This document shows positions 6,365 through 15,535 of a DNA stretch of 27,159 nucleotides, in pieces (the stretch's first letter is position 1; each line of letters opens with the position of its first letter). Position numbers and translations under genes: made by a program. The notes below the pieces were generated by a model that was given only the letters and a program-made list of their open reading frames with translations, searched no databases and was not told where the DNA came from. This DNA comes from Candidatus Methanophagales archaeon. GTDB lineage: Archaea; Halobacteriota; Syntropharchaeia; Alkanophagales; Methanospirareceae. Location of the stretch: contig PIXU01000050.1 in the NCBI GenBank assembly GCA_003601795.1, forward strand, positions 1 to 27,159, in the 5' to 3' direction.

Positions 6365-6619
6365 CTACAATATTCCTAGTGATGTGGCTATCTCTTTTGC
6401 CTTTCCCTCCTCTTCCAATTGTATTATTGCCTTCTTTTCTCCCTTAAATGTTATCATTGTTTTTACGCTTTTCACCGGTGTTTCAAACACTCTTTCCACC
6501 TCGCTCTTTATCTCGCGCTTATTCGCTCTTGAATCAACAATAAACTGGAGTTTATTTTCCGCATCTATCATCAAGGTTGCCTTTTCACTTGGCACGATAT
6601 GTTTTATTTTCATCTCCAT
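6365..6619 (-). CDS. rpl23: Large-subunit ribosomal protein uL23
   Basis: The protein has 84 residues. It carries the family pattern IVPSEKATLMIDAENKLQFI, then RANKREIKSEVERVF and VKSVKTMITFKGEKKAII. uL23 sits at the exit tunnel and docks signal recognition particle and the translocon. The gene begins 1 base after the uL4 stop, so it is coupled to it. Confidence 0.95.
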   Translation of the reverse strand: MEMKIKHIVPSEKATLMIDAENKLQFIVDSRANKREIKSEVERVFETPVKSVKTMITFKGEKKAIIQLEEEGKAKEIATSLGIL

Positions 6620-6620
6620 T

Positions 6621-7430
6621 TCACATCACCCCATGCATGGCAGCAAGCTTTGATATAGAAGATTCTGTCCAGATGGTCAGCCTGCCTGGATGCGTTCCCG
6701 GTGCAAGCAGTTCGGCATTCAGCTCCTCCACTGATGATATATCCACACCAGGTAAATTTTTCGCGCCCACCCTTATATCTCTATCCACTGGTGTTTCTTC
6801 ATCACCGGAAATAACAATCAAAACGCTTTTTCTGGGCTTGTATCTCCTGCCCCTCATCTTTCCTTTTCCTGCCCTTACTTTTCGTTCCTTCGCACGGAGC
6901 ACATCATCCCACACACCTATGGAATTTAAAGTTTTCTCCACCTCTGAGGTCTTTTCCAGGGTTGCGAGTGCGTCTTCCACTACTATCGGCAGCTCCACAG
7001 CATCGCTGAACTTATGCCCTCTTCTTCTTACGAGATCCGTGTCCATGGTAGCTGCAATAGCGGACTTTATCGCTTTCCTTCTTTCTTTTTTGTTTATTTT
7101 CCGCTTCAACACTTCTTCAGGTTTTGGTGGGTGTGCTCTTCTTCCACCTACCGTTTGTGGAGCCCGTGCTGCTCTATTGCCGGTTTTTACACGAGGCACT
7201 CTTGAGACCCCCCTGCCAACACCCCAGCTCTCTGCCGATGTCTTTCTTCCCGACAATGGATTTGGACCCTTTGGCTGCCGCCGGTTTGATTGCATCGCCA
7301 GCACCGCTCTCTTTATCAAGTCTGGTCTATACTCTTCCATAAACACCAGGGGCAATGTTACCTCCCTTACAAAGTTCCCTGATAAGTCCAGCACTTTGGC
7401 TTTACTTTTCTTCTCCGCTTCCTCTACCAT
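6621..7430 (-). CDS. rpl4: Large-subunit ribosomal protein uL4
   Basis: The protein has 269 residues. The long basic loop with [20 protein letters not shown], followed by RRAHPPKPE, is the archaeal/eukaryotic form that reaches into the exit tunnel. The C-terminal domain has [11 protein letters not shown] and ends [14 protein letters not shown]-like box at 7458-7466 and a T-rich tract after uL3 suggest uL4 can start its own transcript. Confidence 0.95.
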   Translation of the reverse strand: MVEEAEKKSKAKVLDLSGNFVREVTLPLVFMEEYRPDLIKRAVLAMQSNRRQPKGPNPLSGRKTSAESWGVGRGVSRVPRVKTGNRAARAPQTVGGRRAHPPKPEEVLKRKINKKERRKAIKSAIAATMDTDLVRRRGHKFSDAVELPIVVEDALATLEKTSEVEKTLNSIGVWDDVLRAKERKVRAGKGKMRGRRYKPRKSVLIVISGDEETPVDRDIRVGAKNLPGVDISSVEELNAELLAPGTHPGRLTIWTESSISKLAAMHGVM

Positions 7431-7457
7431 CTCTCTTTTCTTCTCTTATTCTATATA

Positions 7458-7466
7458 GTATAAAAA
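7458..7466 (-). promoter_or_regulatory. TATA-like box upstream of uL4
   Basis: The minus strand reads TTTTTATAC 28-36 bases before the uL4 ATG. It follows a T-rich tract just after the uL3 stop (7470-7496). Confidence 0.35.
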
Positions 7467-7496
7467 ATAAAGCTCTCTTTTAAGAAAAAGGTTTCT

Positions 7497-8486
7497 TTAA
7501 TGTCCCTGTTGTGACTCCTTACTTATGTAAATAATCTCCGGGATTTTCGGCTCAGAATGGGTTCTTATCGAGTGAGATATTCTTACAAGCCTCTTTTTCG
7601 GTCCCGGAACACTTCCTTTCAGCAAAATATAATCATTTCTTACGATTCCATACTTCAGGAAACCCCCTTCTGGCGTTATCTCTTCCCCATTTTCCCCTAT
7701 TTTCAGCACTCGCTTATTATACTCTGTTCGCTGTTGATACCCAGTCTGTCCAAGCTGAGGTATTCTCCATCTTACTCGTCGAGGTTTCCAAGCACCAATA
7801 CAACCCACATGGCGACCTCTCCCGGACCTCCGTGCTTTTGCATTCTGTATCATGACACCCCACCGCTTTACAGGTCCTTGTGTCCCTTTCCCTCTTGTCA
7901 CCGCGGTGACATCTACAAAATCGCCCTCTTTTAATATGTCTTTCGCTCTTATCTCTTTTCCGAACACTTCTCGTGCATATTCAAGGTCTTTTTCTATATC
8001 CCCACTCATCTTTATCTCCATTATTTCGTGCTTCTTCTTTGGCACCCCGCTTACGATTTTGGGTAATGTGGAAATGATCATGCTCAGGCTTAATGCAGAC
8101 CGGTCCTCCCCTGCCGAACTTTTGATTATATCCGCGATTCTGTTCAGATTGCCGCTATTCTCCGCCTCTGCTCCAGCCAATGCCCATACTTCCGTCACCG
8201 GTTTCTTTCCGTAGTGCGTTTTTTTATAAAGACGGAATCCTTCTACCCTTATTGGTGGTGTCTCTATTATCGTTGCGGGAACGGAAATCTCCATCCCCTT
8301 CGTTACGCTGTGAGGGGCATTATCAGCCAGGACGAGATGCGTCATTCCCGCTTTATAACCCACAAAACCCTGTATTTTCCTACCTGCAGCTATCTCTTCC
8401 CTTTTTATTCTGCATCTCTCACTTCTTGCTCGCTTCCTTGGTGAGAAAGCAAGTGAGCCTCTCCTTGGTCTATGTCGCTTTGACAT
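7497..8486 (-). CDS. rpl3: Large-subunit ribosomal protein uL3
   Basis: The protein has 329 residues, the normal archaeal length. It starts MSKRHRPRRGSLAFSPRKRA and contains GFVGYKAGMTHLVL, VDVTAVTRGKGTQGPVKRWG and HVGCIGAWKPRRVRWRIPQL, followed by the Gln-rich loop GQTGYQQRTEYNKRV. It shapes the peptidyl transferase centre. It is the first gene of the cluster, with a TATA box at 8541-8550. Confidence 0.96.
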   Translation of the reverse strand: MSKRHRPRRGSLAFSPRKRARSERCRIKREEIAAGRKIQGFVGYKAGMTHLVLADNAPHSVTKGMEISVPATIIETPPIRVEGFRLYKKTHYGKKPVTEVWALAGAEAENSGNLNRIADIIKSSAGEDRSALSLSMIISTLPKIVSGVPKKKHEIMEIKMSGDIEKDLEYAREVFGKEIRAKDILKEGDFVDVTAVTRGKGTQGPVKRWGVMIQNAKARRSGRGRHVGCIGAWKPRRVRWRIPQLGQTGYQQRTEYNKRVLKIGENGEEITPEGGFLKYGIVRNDYILLKGSVPGPKKRLVRISHSIRTHSEPKIPEIIYISKESQQGH

Positions 8487-8540
8487 TTTTACTTTTTATT
8501 TTCTGTGCTAATTTTTGGTTAAACTTCATTAGAGTTAGAA

Positions 8541-8550
8541 TAATATATAT
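8541..8550 (-). promoter_or_regulatory. TATA box for the ribosomal cluster (uL3)
   Basis: The minus strand reads ATATATATTA after GATG, 55-64 bases before the uL3 ATG. It lies in the divergent gap between uL3 and tRNA-Leu. Confidence 0.45.
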
Positions 8551-8620
8551 CATCTCCATTTCCTAAAGTTCAAAATTTTTCTTTTACTAATATCTTCTTT
8601 TCTTAAAAGGAAAAAAGTTT

Positions 8621-8703
8621 GCGGAGGTTGCCAAGAGGACAAAGGCGCAGCGTTGAGGTCGCTGTCCCGAAGGGGTTCGGGGGTTCAAATCCCCTCCTCC
8701 GCA
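8621..8703 (+). tRNA. tRNA-Leu (anticodon GAG)
   Basis: The acceptor stem GCGGAGG (8621-8627) pairs with CCTCCGC (8696-8702), with discriminator A at 8703. The anticodon stem CAGCG/CGCTG encloses TTGAGGT, giving anticodon GAG, which reads CUC and CUU. A long variable arm (TCCCGAAGGGGTTCGGG region) marks a class II tRNA, and GGTTCAAATCC is the T arm. CCA is not encoded. A TATA-like TTACTAATATC lies about 30 bases upstream. Confidence 0.95.
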
Positions 8704-8730
8704 TTCATAAAATGCTGTTTAAAGAAGGGG

Positions 8731-8745
8731 GTTTATTTAATAAAG
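8731..8745 (+). promoter_or_regulatory. Possible promoter for ftsZ
   Basis: GTTTATTTAATAAAG lies between the tRNA and ftsZ, 50-64 bases before the ATG. It is the most TATA-like stretch in this gap. Confidence 0.3.
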
Positions 8746-8794
8746 AAAAACTAAAATTGATTGGGATTGGATTAATAGCGAAGGAGAAGAAAAG

Positions 8795-9865
8795 ATGAAA
8801 CAAATTGGAAGCGAAATGGTTTCTGAAGTAGGAGAAGTAAAGACACAGGGGAATGAGGAATTAGAAGCAATACTGGAAAGATCAAGAACAATCATAAGGG
8901 TAATTGGATGCGGCGGAAGCGGGACTAATACAATACAGCGAATGACAGAGGAAGGTATTTTTGGCGCTGAGCTTTTTGCTTTGAACACCGACGCACAACA
9001 TTTGTTGTTTTCAAAAGTGGAGAGGAAGTTATTGATAGGAAAAAAGACAACTCGTGGACTTGGAGCAGGGAGTATCCCGAGATTAGGAGAAGAAGCGGCG
9101 AGGGAAAACGAAGATGATATAAAATCAATTATTGAGGGTGCTGATATGGTCTTTGTGACCTGCGGATTGGGCGGCGGCACCGGGACAGGAGCAGCGCCAG
9201 TGGTCGCACAAGCAGCGCAGGATGCTGGTGCTCTTACCATTGGTGTAGTGACCTTACCTTTCAGCGCAGAAGGGGAGGTAAGAATAGAGAATACGGATAC
9301 TGGACTTGAGACACTGCGTGAAAATACCGACACTCTAATCGTGATACCAAATGACAAGTTATTGGATGTAGTTCCAAGGTTGCCATTAAACGATGCGTTT
9401 AGAGTCGCCGATGATGTATTGATGCGCGCAGTTAAGGGAATAACGGAGCTGATAACAAAGCCGGGTCTTATAAATCTGGACTTCGCTGATGTGAGAACGG
9501 TGATGAAAGATGGGGGAATGGCAATGATAGGATTTGGTGAATCAGATGGTCAGAATAAAGCAATAGACTCGGTAAGAAAGGCGTTAAGCTCTCCTTTACT
9601 TGAGGTCGATGTGTCAGAAGCGAAATCAGCACTGGTAAACGTCACTGGTGGAGATGACATGACCGTAGAGGAAGCAGAAGGAGCACTTCAGGAAGTATAC
9701 CGAATGATGAACTCGGATGCAAGAATAATCTGGGGCGTGCAGCTAAGTCCAGAACTGAAGAACACGATGAGAACCCTGCTCGTTGTTACAGGTGTAAAGT
9801 CAGAGCAAATATACGCTCGAAAAGAGATGAAAAAAGAGAAATACGGTATCGAGATAGTGCGTTAG
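8795..9865 (+). CDS. ftsZ: Cell division GTPase FtsZ
   Basis: The protein has 356 residues. A 30-residue N-terminal extension precedes the GTPase: [15 protein letters not shown] (about 36-50), ALNTDAQHL, the tubulin signature GGGTGTG at 126-132, and the T7 loop [15 protein letters not shown] (about 227-241). It polymerises with GTP into the division ring. The C-terminus after the core is short and basic ([17 protein letters not shown]). Placement directly before secE and spt5 is typical of archaeal FtsZ1. AAGGAG lies upstream of the ATG. Assignment to the FtsZ1 group rests on context and not on a tree. Confidence 0.95.
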   Translation: MKQIGSEMVSEVGEVKTQGNEELEAILERSRTIIRVIGCGGSGTNTIQRMTEEGIFGAELFALNTDAQHLLFSKVERKLLIGKKTTRGLGAGSIPRLGEEAARENEDDIKSIIEGADMVFVTCGLGGGTGTGAAPVVAQAAQDAGALTIGVVTLPFSAEGEVRIENTDTGLETLRENTDTLIVIPNDKLLDVVPRLPLNDAFRVADDVLMRAVKGITELITKPGLINLDFADVRTVMKDGGMAMIGFGESDGQNKAIDSVRKALSSPLLEVDVSEAKSALVNVTGGDDMTVEEAEGALQEVYRMMNSDARIIWGVQLSPELKNTMRTLLVVTGVKSEQIYARKEMKKEKYGIEIVR

Positions 9866-9882
9866 GCAATCTATTTAATGTA

Positions 9883-10071
9883 ATGCAAATGAGGCTGGAA
9901 GACATATCTAAAAGGTTAAAGGAATACGTGAGAATACTGAAATTGGCGAAGAGACCGAAAAGGGAGGAGTTTTTTAAGATTTCTAAAATCGCAGGTGCTG
10001 CGATGGCACTAATTGGCATCATTGGTTTTTCTATCTATCTTTTGATGTCGGTTTTACCAAAGGCGGTTTGA
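9883..10071 (+). CDS. secE: Protein translocase subunit SecE (Sec61 gamma)
   Basis: The protein has 62 residues. An amphipathic helix (RLEDISKRLKEYVRILKLAK) is followed by RPKREEFFKISKIAGAAM and a single membrane helix (ALIGIIGFSIYLLMSVLP). This is the archaeal SecE layout, which clamps the SecY channel. An internal ATG at 9889 is an alternative start. The TGA overlaps or nearly abuts spt5, as in most archaea. Confidence 0.92.
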   Translation: MQMRLEDISKRLKEYVRILKLAKRPKREEFFKISKIAGAAMALIGIIGFSIYLLMSVLPKAV

Positions 10072-10073
10072 CT

Positions 10074-10541
10074 ATGGTTACAAATACAATATACGCGGTA
10101 AAAACAACGGTAAATCAGGAACAAGCAGTTGCAAATCTTATAGAGACCGCACTAAAAGAGAGAGAGGAAACTGAGCATGGAGTAAAAGCGATTTTGGTGC
10201 CTGAAGAGCTGAAGGGATATGTGCTGATAGAAGCTTCCTTTTCTGAGGCAATAGAACGAATAATTCAAAATATCCCTCATGCACGGGGGTTGATTAAGGG
10301 GGATATACAATTAGAGGAGGTAGAACACTTCCTCGTGCCTAAACCCTCAGTAACGGGGATAGAAGAAGGCAGCATAATAGAAATAGTTGCTGGACCGTTC
10401 AAAGGTGAGCGTGCAAGGGTGAAGAAAGTTGACGAGACGCATGAAGAGCTTACCATTGAACTATTTGAAGCGATGGTCCCGATACCGATCACGGTTAGGG
10501 GGGATAGTGTAAGGGTGTTGAGCAAAGAGGAGAAGGAATGA
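10074..10541 (+). CDS. spt5: Transcription elongation factor Spt5 (NusG homologue)
   Basis: The ATG at 10074 gives 155 residues starting MVTNTIYAVKTTVNQEQAVA. A TTG at 10068, overlapping the secE stop, is possible but less likely. The NGN domain covers about 5-85 (LKGYVLIEASFSEAIERII, then NIPHARGLIKG). The KOW domain covers about 95-150 (EGSIIEIVAGPFKGERARVK). With Spt4 it clamps RNA polymerase for processive elongation. Its ATGA overlap with the glycosyltransferase start couples the two. Confidence 0.93.
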   Translation: MVTNTIYAVKTTVNQEQAVANLIETALKEREETEHGVKAILVPEELKGYVLIEASFSEAIERIIQNIPHARGLIKGDIQLEEVEHFLVPKPSVTGIEEGSIIEIVAGPFKGERARVKKVDETHEELTIELFEAMVPIPITVRGDSVRVLSKEEKE

Positions 10542-11443
10542 AAGACGATAATGTTTGTATTTTAATTCCGACATTGGATGAGGAAGAAACAATAGGTATG
10601 GTTATAAGGGGGTTTAAAAGCGAAGGATTTGAAAATGTTTTTGTCATTGATGGAAATAGTGCTGATTCGACGAGGGAGATAGCAAGGAGAGAAGGGGCGA
10701 GGGTGGTGGTTCAGCAAGGAAGGGGGAAGGGTGCGGCGGTTAAGCAGGCTTTTGCACGCATAGAAGATGAGATAATTGTGATCATTGACGGTGACGGGAC
10801 TTATTCACCTTCGGAAGTGAGAAAATTGCTTGACCCGATAGTCAAAGGCGAGGCAGAGCATGTTATAGGCAACCGATTTGCATACGGAGGTGCATTTGCA
10901 AAACTACACAGACTTGGAAACTGGGTGTTGAACAAGATTTTTGGCTTCGGCTACGGCATAAGATTGAATGATATATTATCAGGCTATCGTGCACTTACGA
11001 GGGATGCAGTGAAAAAGATGAATCTAGAAGTGGAAGGATTTGAAATAGAAGCAGAAATGGCAATAGAATCAGTAAAAAAAGGGATCAAGATAAAAGAAGT
11101 TCCCATAAGATATGAAAAGAGAAAAGGGAAATCAAAACTCAATTTTGTCCGCGATGGCTCAAAAATAGCTTATACGCTATACGTGCTTGCAAGAACACAT
11201 AACCCTATTTTTTATTTCGGCATCATTGGCTTCTTATTTATAGCCGTCGGCTTCCTATCGGGCATTTATGTTGTGCTGGAGTGGTTCAAGGGGATAACAC
11301 ACGTGCCTCTTGCCGTGCTTACATCTTTATTGATTGTTTCAGGCGTGCAGTTCCTCATATTTGGATTATTTGGCGATTTGGTGGTGACATTGCAAAAAGA
11401 AGTGATCGAAGTATTGAGGGGAAAGGGTGAAGGAAAGAGGTGA
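10538..11443 (+). CDS. GT2 family glycosyltransferase, AglJ-like / dolichol-phosphate sugar transferase type
   Basis: The protein has 301 residues. The GT-A domain has [31 protein letters not shown], a D-x-D-type [12 protein letters not shown] and [16 protein letters not shown]. Two membrane helices follow (about 228-252 and 263-290). This matches archaeal GT2 enzymes that transfer a sugar from a nucleotide sugar to dolichol phosphate or start N-glycans, of the AglJ/TIGR04182 kind. The substrate cannot be read from the sequence. It overlaps spt5 by 4 bases, and its own stop overlaps the hisI GTG start. Confidence 0.8.
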   Translation: MKDDNVCILIPTLDEEETIGMVIRGFKSEGFENVFVIDGNSADSTREIARREGARVVVQQGRGKGAAVKQAFARIEDEIIVIIDGDGTYSPSEVRKLLDPIVKGEAEHVIGNRFAYGGAFAKLHRLGNWVLNKIFGFGYGIRLNDILSGYRALTRDAVKKMNLEVEGFEIEAEMAIESVKKGIKIKEVPIRYEKRKGKSKLNFVRDGSKIAYTLYVLARTHNPIFYFGIIGFLFIAVGFLSGIYVVLEWFKGITHVPLAVLTSLLIVSGVQFLIFGLFGDLVVTLQKEVIEVLRGKGEGKR

Positions 11444-11796
11444 AGAAGGAAGAGAAGGAATTGAAGCATGCAATAGCACAGGATTATGAAACTGGAGAGG
11501 TTCTCATGCTTGCGCACATGGATGAGGAAGCGCTGAGGCTGAGCATAGAGACAGGGAAGGCGCACTATTGGAGCAGGAGCAGGGGTAAATTATGGAGGAA
11601 GGGTGAGGTTTCAGGTAACGAGCAGATAATAAAAGATATTCTTATCGATTGCGATGAAGATGCAATACTATTGAAGGTGAAGCAAATAGGTGGCGCATGT
11701 CATACCGGATACCGGTCTTGCTTTTACCGCAGGATAAATGGGGAGATAGTGAGTGAAAAGGTGTTTGACCCCGAGGAGAAGTATGGTAAGAAATGA
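11440..11796 (+). CDS. hisI: Phosphoribosyl-AMP cyclohydrolase (HisI)
   Basis: The protein has 118 residues from a GTG start that overlaps the glycosyltransferase stop. It has [19 protein letters not shown], the [15 protein letters not shown] motif, and the metal-binding segment [20 protein letters not shown] followed by GYRSCFYR, with the zinc/magnesium Cys and Asp residues in place. It opens the purine ring of phosphoribosyl-AMP, the third step of histidine synthesis. No other his gene is in the window. This is the stand-alone HisI form without a HisE domain, as usual in archaea. Confidence 0.95.
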   Translation: MKKEEKELKHAIAQDYETGEVLMLAHMDEEALRLSIETGKAHYWSRSRGKLWRKGEVSGNEQIIKDILIDCDEDAILLKVKQIGGACHTGYRSCFYRRINGEIVSEKVFDPEEKYGKK

Positions 11797-11841
11797 GAGT
11801 AAATGAGCGACTTAGCGATTTAGATAATCGAGAAATTACTA

Positions 11842-11850
11842 TTTTTTTTT
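11842..11850 (+). terminator. T-tract terminator after hisI
   Basis: A run of nine T follows the hisI stop by about 45 bases and precedes the alba promoter, the usual form of an archaeal intrinsic terminator. Confidence 0.4.
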
Positions 11851-11868
11851 CGTTTTGTGATAGATACC

Positions 11869-11878
11869 TTTTTATATA
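11869..11878 (+). promoter_or_regulatory. TATA box for alba
   Basis: CTTTTTATATACAC lies 33-42 bases before the alba start. GGTGATG (11900-11906), a strong match to the 16S 3' end, lies 4 bases before the GTG. Confidence 0.55.
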
Positions 11879-11910
11879 CACATAACCTATGTTCAATATG
11901 GTGATGCAAA

Positions 11911-12189
11911 GTGCCAGAAGACAACGTGATATATATCGGAAACAAGCCTGTGATGAGTTATGTCCTGGCGGTAGTGACACAGTTCAACAACGGTTTTGAC
12001 GATGTGGTAATAAAAGCGAGAGGAAGAGCGATCTCAAGAGCTGTGGATACCGCAGAAGTGGTGAGGAACAAGTTCTTGCCAAACGTGGAAATAAAGGACA
12101 TACAAATAGGGACAGAAGCGATAGAGGGAGAAGGAGGAGATAAGGCAAACGTATCCTCGATGGAAATAACAATGAAAACGAAGGCGTGA
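11911..12189 (+). CDS. albA: Chromatin protein Alba
   Basis: The protein has 92 residues from a GTG start fixed by the upstream GGTGATG. It contains [20 protein letters not shown], then [20 protein letters not shown] and IGTEAI. The KP near residue 11 is the conserved nucleic-acid-binding lysine that can be acetylated. Alba coats and bridges DNA and also binds RNA. It is transcribed alone, with its own promoter and terminator. Confidence 0.95.
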   Translation: MPEDNVIYIGNKPVMSYVLAVVTQFNNGFDDVVIKARGRAISRAVDTAEVVRNKFLPNVEIKDIQIGTEAIEGEGGDKANVSSMEITMKTKA

Positions 12190-12212
12190 AAGGAGAGAAA
12201 GCGAGACAACCA

Positions 12213-12290
12213 AGAAAAAGCAAGACTTTTTCTCCTGTTTTTATTTTTCCCTTTTTCTTTTCATTTTTTATTTTTTAGCGATTTTTTTAT
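12213..12290 (+). terminator. Terminator after alba
   Basis: AGAAAAAG (12213-12220) and CTTTTTCT (12226-12233) form an 8-bp stem with a 5-base loop. Several long T-runs continue to about 12290, separating alba from pyrB. Confidence 0.5.
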
Positions 12291-12298
12291 TTATAGTG

Positions 12299-13234
12299 AT
12301 GTTTACGAAAAGGCATATTATTTCGACACGTGAGTTCTCAAAGGAAGAGATAGATTATATTTTAAGCAGGGCAGAGGAGTTGGAGGTATATGCACGGACA
12401 CAGATGCCGGGTGAAAGAGGGAAGAAAAGCGATTTATTGGAAGGAAAAATACTCGCAAATCTCTTTTACGAACCAAGCACCCGGACAAGGTTCTCTTTTG
12501 AAACTGCGATGAAGAGATTGGGTGGCGAGGTGATAAACCTGTCTTCAACAGAAGCAAGTTCGGTGGCAAAGGGTGAAAATTTAGCGGATACAATAAGGAT
12601 TGTGTCAGGGTATTGTGACGTGATTGCGCTCAGACATCCACAGGAAGGGGCATCGAGGATGGCTGCTTCTTTCTCTTCTGTCCCGATAATAAATGCAGGC
12701 GATGGTGCAGGGCAGCATCCCACACAGACCCTGCTCGATCTGTACACAATAAAAAGAGAAGGACTGCTCAATGACCTTAGGATTGCTCTGATAGGGGATT
12801 TAAAATACGGACGGACAGTGCATTCCTTAGCTTATGCGCTATCTTTATACGGTGCAACGCTTTTTTTTGTATCGCCAGAAGGATTAAGGATGCCGGAAGA
12901 GATAAAGATGGATCTGAAGGAAGCAGGAGCCGAAGTTTTTGAATCCTTAGATATAAAGGAAGTGATAAAAGAAGTGAACGTTCTATACGTAACAAGGATA
13001 CAAAAGGAGAGGTTTCCTGACCCTGCTGAATACAACAAAGTTGCTGGCACTTATCGTATAAACATTGAACTTATAAAGGAGAATGAAGATGTAATAATCA
13101 TGCACCCACTTCCAAAAGTAGATGAAATAGATGCAGATGTAGATGGGACGAAAAATGCGAAGTATTTCCTTCAAGCATTTTATGGTGTTCCTGTGAGAAT
13201 GGCTGTTCTTTCTATACTGTTAGGAATAGGATAA
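12299..13234 (+). CDS. pyrB: Aspartate carbamoyltransferase, catalytic subunit
   Basis: The ATG at 12299 gives 311 residues; a GTG 3 bases earlier is the alternative. The carbamoyl-phosphate motif [16 protein letters not shown] is near residue 55, with [12 protein letters not shown] near 140 and [10 protein letters not shown] near 270. The enzyme joins carbamoyl phosphate and aspartate in pyrimidine synthesis. No clear ribosome binding site precedes the start. The regulatory chain gene pyrI, commonly next to pyrB in archaea, is not adjacent; glyA follows after 2 bases. Confidence 0.95.
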   Translation: MFTKRHIISTREFSKEEIDYILSRAEELEVYARTQMPGERGKKSDLLEGKILANLFYEPSTRTRFSFETAMKRLGGEVINLSSTEASSVAKGENLADTIRIVSGYCDVIALRHPQEGASRMAASFSSVPIINAGDGAGQHPTQTLLDLYTIKREGLLNDLRIALIGDLKYGRTVHSLAYALSLYGATLFFVSPEGLRMPEEIKMDLKEAGAEVFESLDIKEVIKEVNVLYVTRIQKERFPDPAEYNKVAGTYRINIELIKENEDVIIMHPLPKVDEIDADVDGTKNAKYFLQAFYGVPVRMAVLSILLGIG

Positions 13235-13236
13235 GC

Positions 13237-14508
13237 ATGCAGGAAGAGATAGAAGGTGTTATGAATGCGGCGAGGAAACATCACGAACTTTTCGAAAATG
13301 CTCTGCCACTCATAGCGAGCGAGAACATTACAAGCAATACAGTAAGAAGACTCCTCGCTTCGGACTTGTCGCATAGATATGCAGAAGGCGACATTGGGAA
13401 CAGGTTTTACCAGGGATGCGAATACATAGATGAGATAGAGAAGCTCACGACGAGGTATGCGAAGGAGCTTTTCGAGGCGGAGCATGTGAATGTAAAGCCC
13501 ACCTCAGGTGTAAATGCGAATATTGCAGCTCTTTTTGCGCTTACTTCTCCGGGCGACGGAATAATGGCGCTGTCCGTATCTGATGGAGGTCATATAAGCC
13601 ATTCGAGGTTTTCTGTACCTTCGATACGAGATTTGAAATTAAAGAATCTTCCTTTTGATCCGAAAGAGATGAATATAGATCCAGACAGGATGGAGAAGGA
13701 GATAAAGGAAAATAAGCCAAAGCTAATATTACTCGGCGGCAGTCTATTTCTCTTCCCACATCCTATTTTGGGAGCTAGAAAGGCTGCGGATGAGGTGGAT
13801 GCGGAGATAGTGTACGATGCCTCTCATGTACTGGGTCTCATTGCAGGTAAGAAATTTCAAGACCCGCTGAGGGAAGGAGCCGATGTTGTCACAAGCAGCA
13901 CGCATAAAACCTTTCCAGGTCCTCAAGGTGCGATAATACTGTGCAGAAATAACTTAAGGGACGAAATAGATAAAGCGGTTTTCCCGGGGACGGTGAGCAA
14001 CCATCATCTGCATCATGTTGCCGGGTTGGCAGTTACATTAATAGAGATGAAACATTTTGGCGCAGAGTATGCATCGCAGATACTGTCAAATGCAAAAGCA
14101 TTGGCGCAGAGTTTATACGAGGAAAATTTCGATGTTTTATGCGAGCATAAGGGTTTCACTGAATCGCATCAAATCGTAGTTGACGTTCGTGGCTATGGAG
14201 GTGGAGATGCGGTTGCAAAGAAATTGGAAAAGGCGAATATAATAACAAATAAGAATATGTTGCCTTTCGATAAAACTCCTGAAGCGCCATCCGGTATCAG
14301 GCTGGGCGTGCAGGAGCTCACTCGGATAGGAATGAAGGAATCAGAAATGAGAGAAATAGCATCTTTTATGAAAAGGGTGGTGATGGGGGAGGAGGATGAG
14401 AATAGGGTAAAGGAAGAGGTCATAGAGTTAAGGAAGGGTTTTCAGCATGTGCAATATTGCTTTGATGGTGAAGATGCGTATAAATTTCCTGAGGCTTTTT
14501 CTTTCTAA
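13237..14508 (+). CDS. glyA: Serine hydroxymethyltransferase
   Basis: The protein has 423 residues. It has LPLIASENITSNTVRRLLAS, RYAEGDIGNRFYQGCEYIDE, a cofactor region YDASHVLGLIAG, and the PLP lysine in VVTSSTHKTFPGPQGA near residue 227. It interconverts serine and glycine, moving a one-carbon unit to a pterin, tetrahydromethanopterin in methanogen relatives by known biology. It is the second gene of a pyrB-glyA pair. The C-terminal 40 residues form an archaeal-type tail. Confidence 0.95.
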   Translation: MQEEIEGVMNAARKHHELFENALPLIASENITSNTVRRLLASDLSHRYAEGDIGNRFYQGCEYIDEIEKLTTRYAKELFEAEHVNVKPTSGVNANIAALFALTSPGDGIMALSVSDGGHISHSRFSVPSIRDLKLKNLPFDPKEMNIDPDRMEKEIKENKPKLILLGGSLFLFPHPILGARKAADEVDAEIVYDASHVLGLIAGKKFQDPLREGADVVTSSTHKTFPGPQGAIILCRNNLRDEIDKAVFPGTVSNHHLHHVAGLAVTLIEMKHFGAEYASQILSNAKALAQSLYEENFDVLCEHKGFTESHQIVVDVRGYGGGDAVAKKLEKANIITNKNMLPFDKTPEAPSGIRLGVQELTRIGMKESEMREIASFMKRVVMGEEDENRVKEEVIELRKGFQHVQYCFDGEDAYKFPEAFSF

Positions 14509-14567
14509 GTAAAAAGGCAATAAATAAAATAAAAAAATAAAAAGAAAAAGAAAAAAATAGGAAAGCA

Positions 14568-14576
14568 TTTATAAAG
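14568..14576 (+). promoter_or_regulatory. TATA box for the COG1340 gene
   Basis: TTTATAAAG lies 27-35 bases before the ATG at 14603, after a long A-rich tract. Confidence 0.45.
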
Positions 14577-14602
14577 GGTAGGTACAAGTGATATAAACAA
14601 GA

Positions 14603-15469
14603 ATGCTTGAGGATTTAATAGAACGGAGAGCGGAAGTAATAAAAAGAGCAGAGGAATATAAGAGAAGAAGGGCTGAGTTAAATTCAGAAGCGAGCAAATG
14701 GTCAGAGTTAAGGGACGAGCTAAATGGGCGAATAAAAGAGGCGGTAGAGCGAGCAAAGGGTTTTAAGAAGCAAAGAGAGGTGTATGAGAAGCTAATAGAG
14801 GAGAAGAAGGCAAAGCGCGGTGAGTTGAATAGAAAAGCATCTACGTATTACTCGATGGTGGAGAAGTTGCGGAAGGAGAATGACTTAAAGAGCATAGAAG
14901 TCTTTGAAGGGCTTAGGAGAAGAATAGATGAATTAGAGTTAAAACAGCAGGTAGAAGTACTTAGCAAAGATAAAGAGAAGAAGTTAGTAGCGAAGATAAC
15001 AGAGCTGAGGAGGGAGTTCGATGGAATGCAAAAGGAATTGGAGAAGGACAAAAAGTTGAAGGAATTGCTGAGGAAGGCGCAGCGATACCGGAGAGAAGCG
15101 GATAAATATCATGAAGAGGTGATAAGATACGTAAAACTTTCTCATGAATGCCATGATAAGATGGTGGAATGGTTTAAAGAAGCTGATAGAGTGAGAGAGA
15201 AAGCTGATGAGGCGCACAGGCTTTTTATAGAGGCGCAGGAGGAAGCTGATGAGGCGCACAGGCTTTTCAGAAGGTATCTTCGAGACATAAAAGACTTTAA
15301 TCGTGTAATAAACGGGCTGAGGAGGAAGATAAGGGAAGATTTTGGATTCAGAGAGAGAGTGGAAGCAAGAAAGAGAGCTAAGAGCATTTATGAAAGGTTC
15401 AGAGAAGGGCAAAAACTGAGTACCGAAGATTTGTTACGACTTCAAAAATCAGAGATGATGTTAAAATAG
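14603..15469 (+). CDS. COG1340-type coiled-coil protein, unknown function
   Basis: The protein has 288 residues and is almost wholly charged helix, rich in Glu, Lys and Arg, with heptad-like spacing from about 1 to 270 and no membrane span or signal peptide. The overall pattern (ELRDELNGRIKEAVERAKGF, SIEVFEGLRRRIDELELKQQ) matches the archaeal COG1340 family of predicted long coiled coils, which has no established role. A 14-residue unit containing EADEAHRLF is tandemly duplicated near residues 200-222. The ABC-2 permease follows 66 bases later (or 12 from an earlier start). Confidence 0.75.
   Translation: MLEDLIERRAEVIKRAEEYKRRRAELNSEASKWSELRDELNGRIKEAVERAKGFKKQREVYEKLIEEKKAKRGELNRKASTYYSMVEKLRKENDLKSIEVFEGLRRRIDELELKQQVEVLSKDKEKKLVAKITELRREFDGMQKELEKDKKLKELLRKAQRYRREADKYHEEVIRYVKLSHECHDKMVEWFKEADRVREKADEAHRLFIEAQEEADEAHRLFRRYLRDIKDFNRVINGLRRKIREDFGFRERVEARKRAKSIYERFREGQKLSTEDLLRLQKSEMMLK
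15201..15267 (+). repeat. In-frame tandem duplication inside the COG1340 gene
   Basis: A 25-base unit at 15201-15225 recurs at 15243-15267, a period of 42 bases or 14 residues. It encodes (K/E)ADEAHRLF twice and keeps the coiled-coil register (two heptads). Confidence 0.8.
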
Positions 15470-15535
15470 AGGTTTAGCGGTTTGGTGGACTTTTTCTTGC
15501 GAACTCCTCTACGAATCTCATCGCTACTCGAAAAA

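Noticed and set aside
6577..7458. A 293-codon plus-strand open frame
   Set aside because: It is antisense to uL4 and the end of uL23, which are unmistakable. Composition is Ser/Phe/Pro-rich, as expected of a shadow of purine-rich coding DNA.
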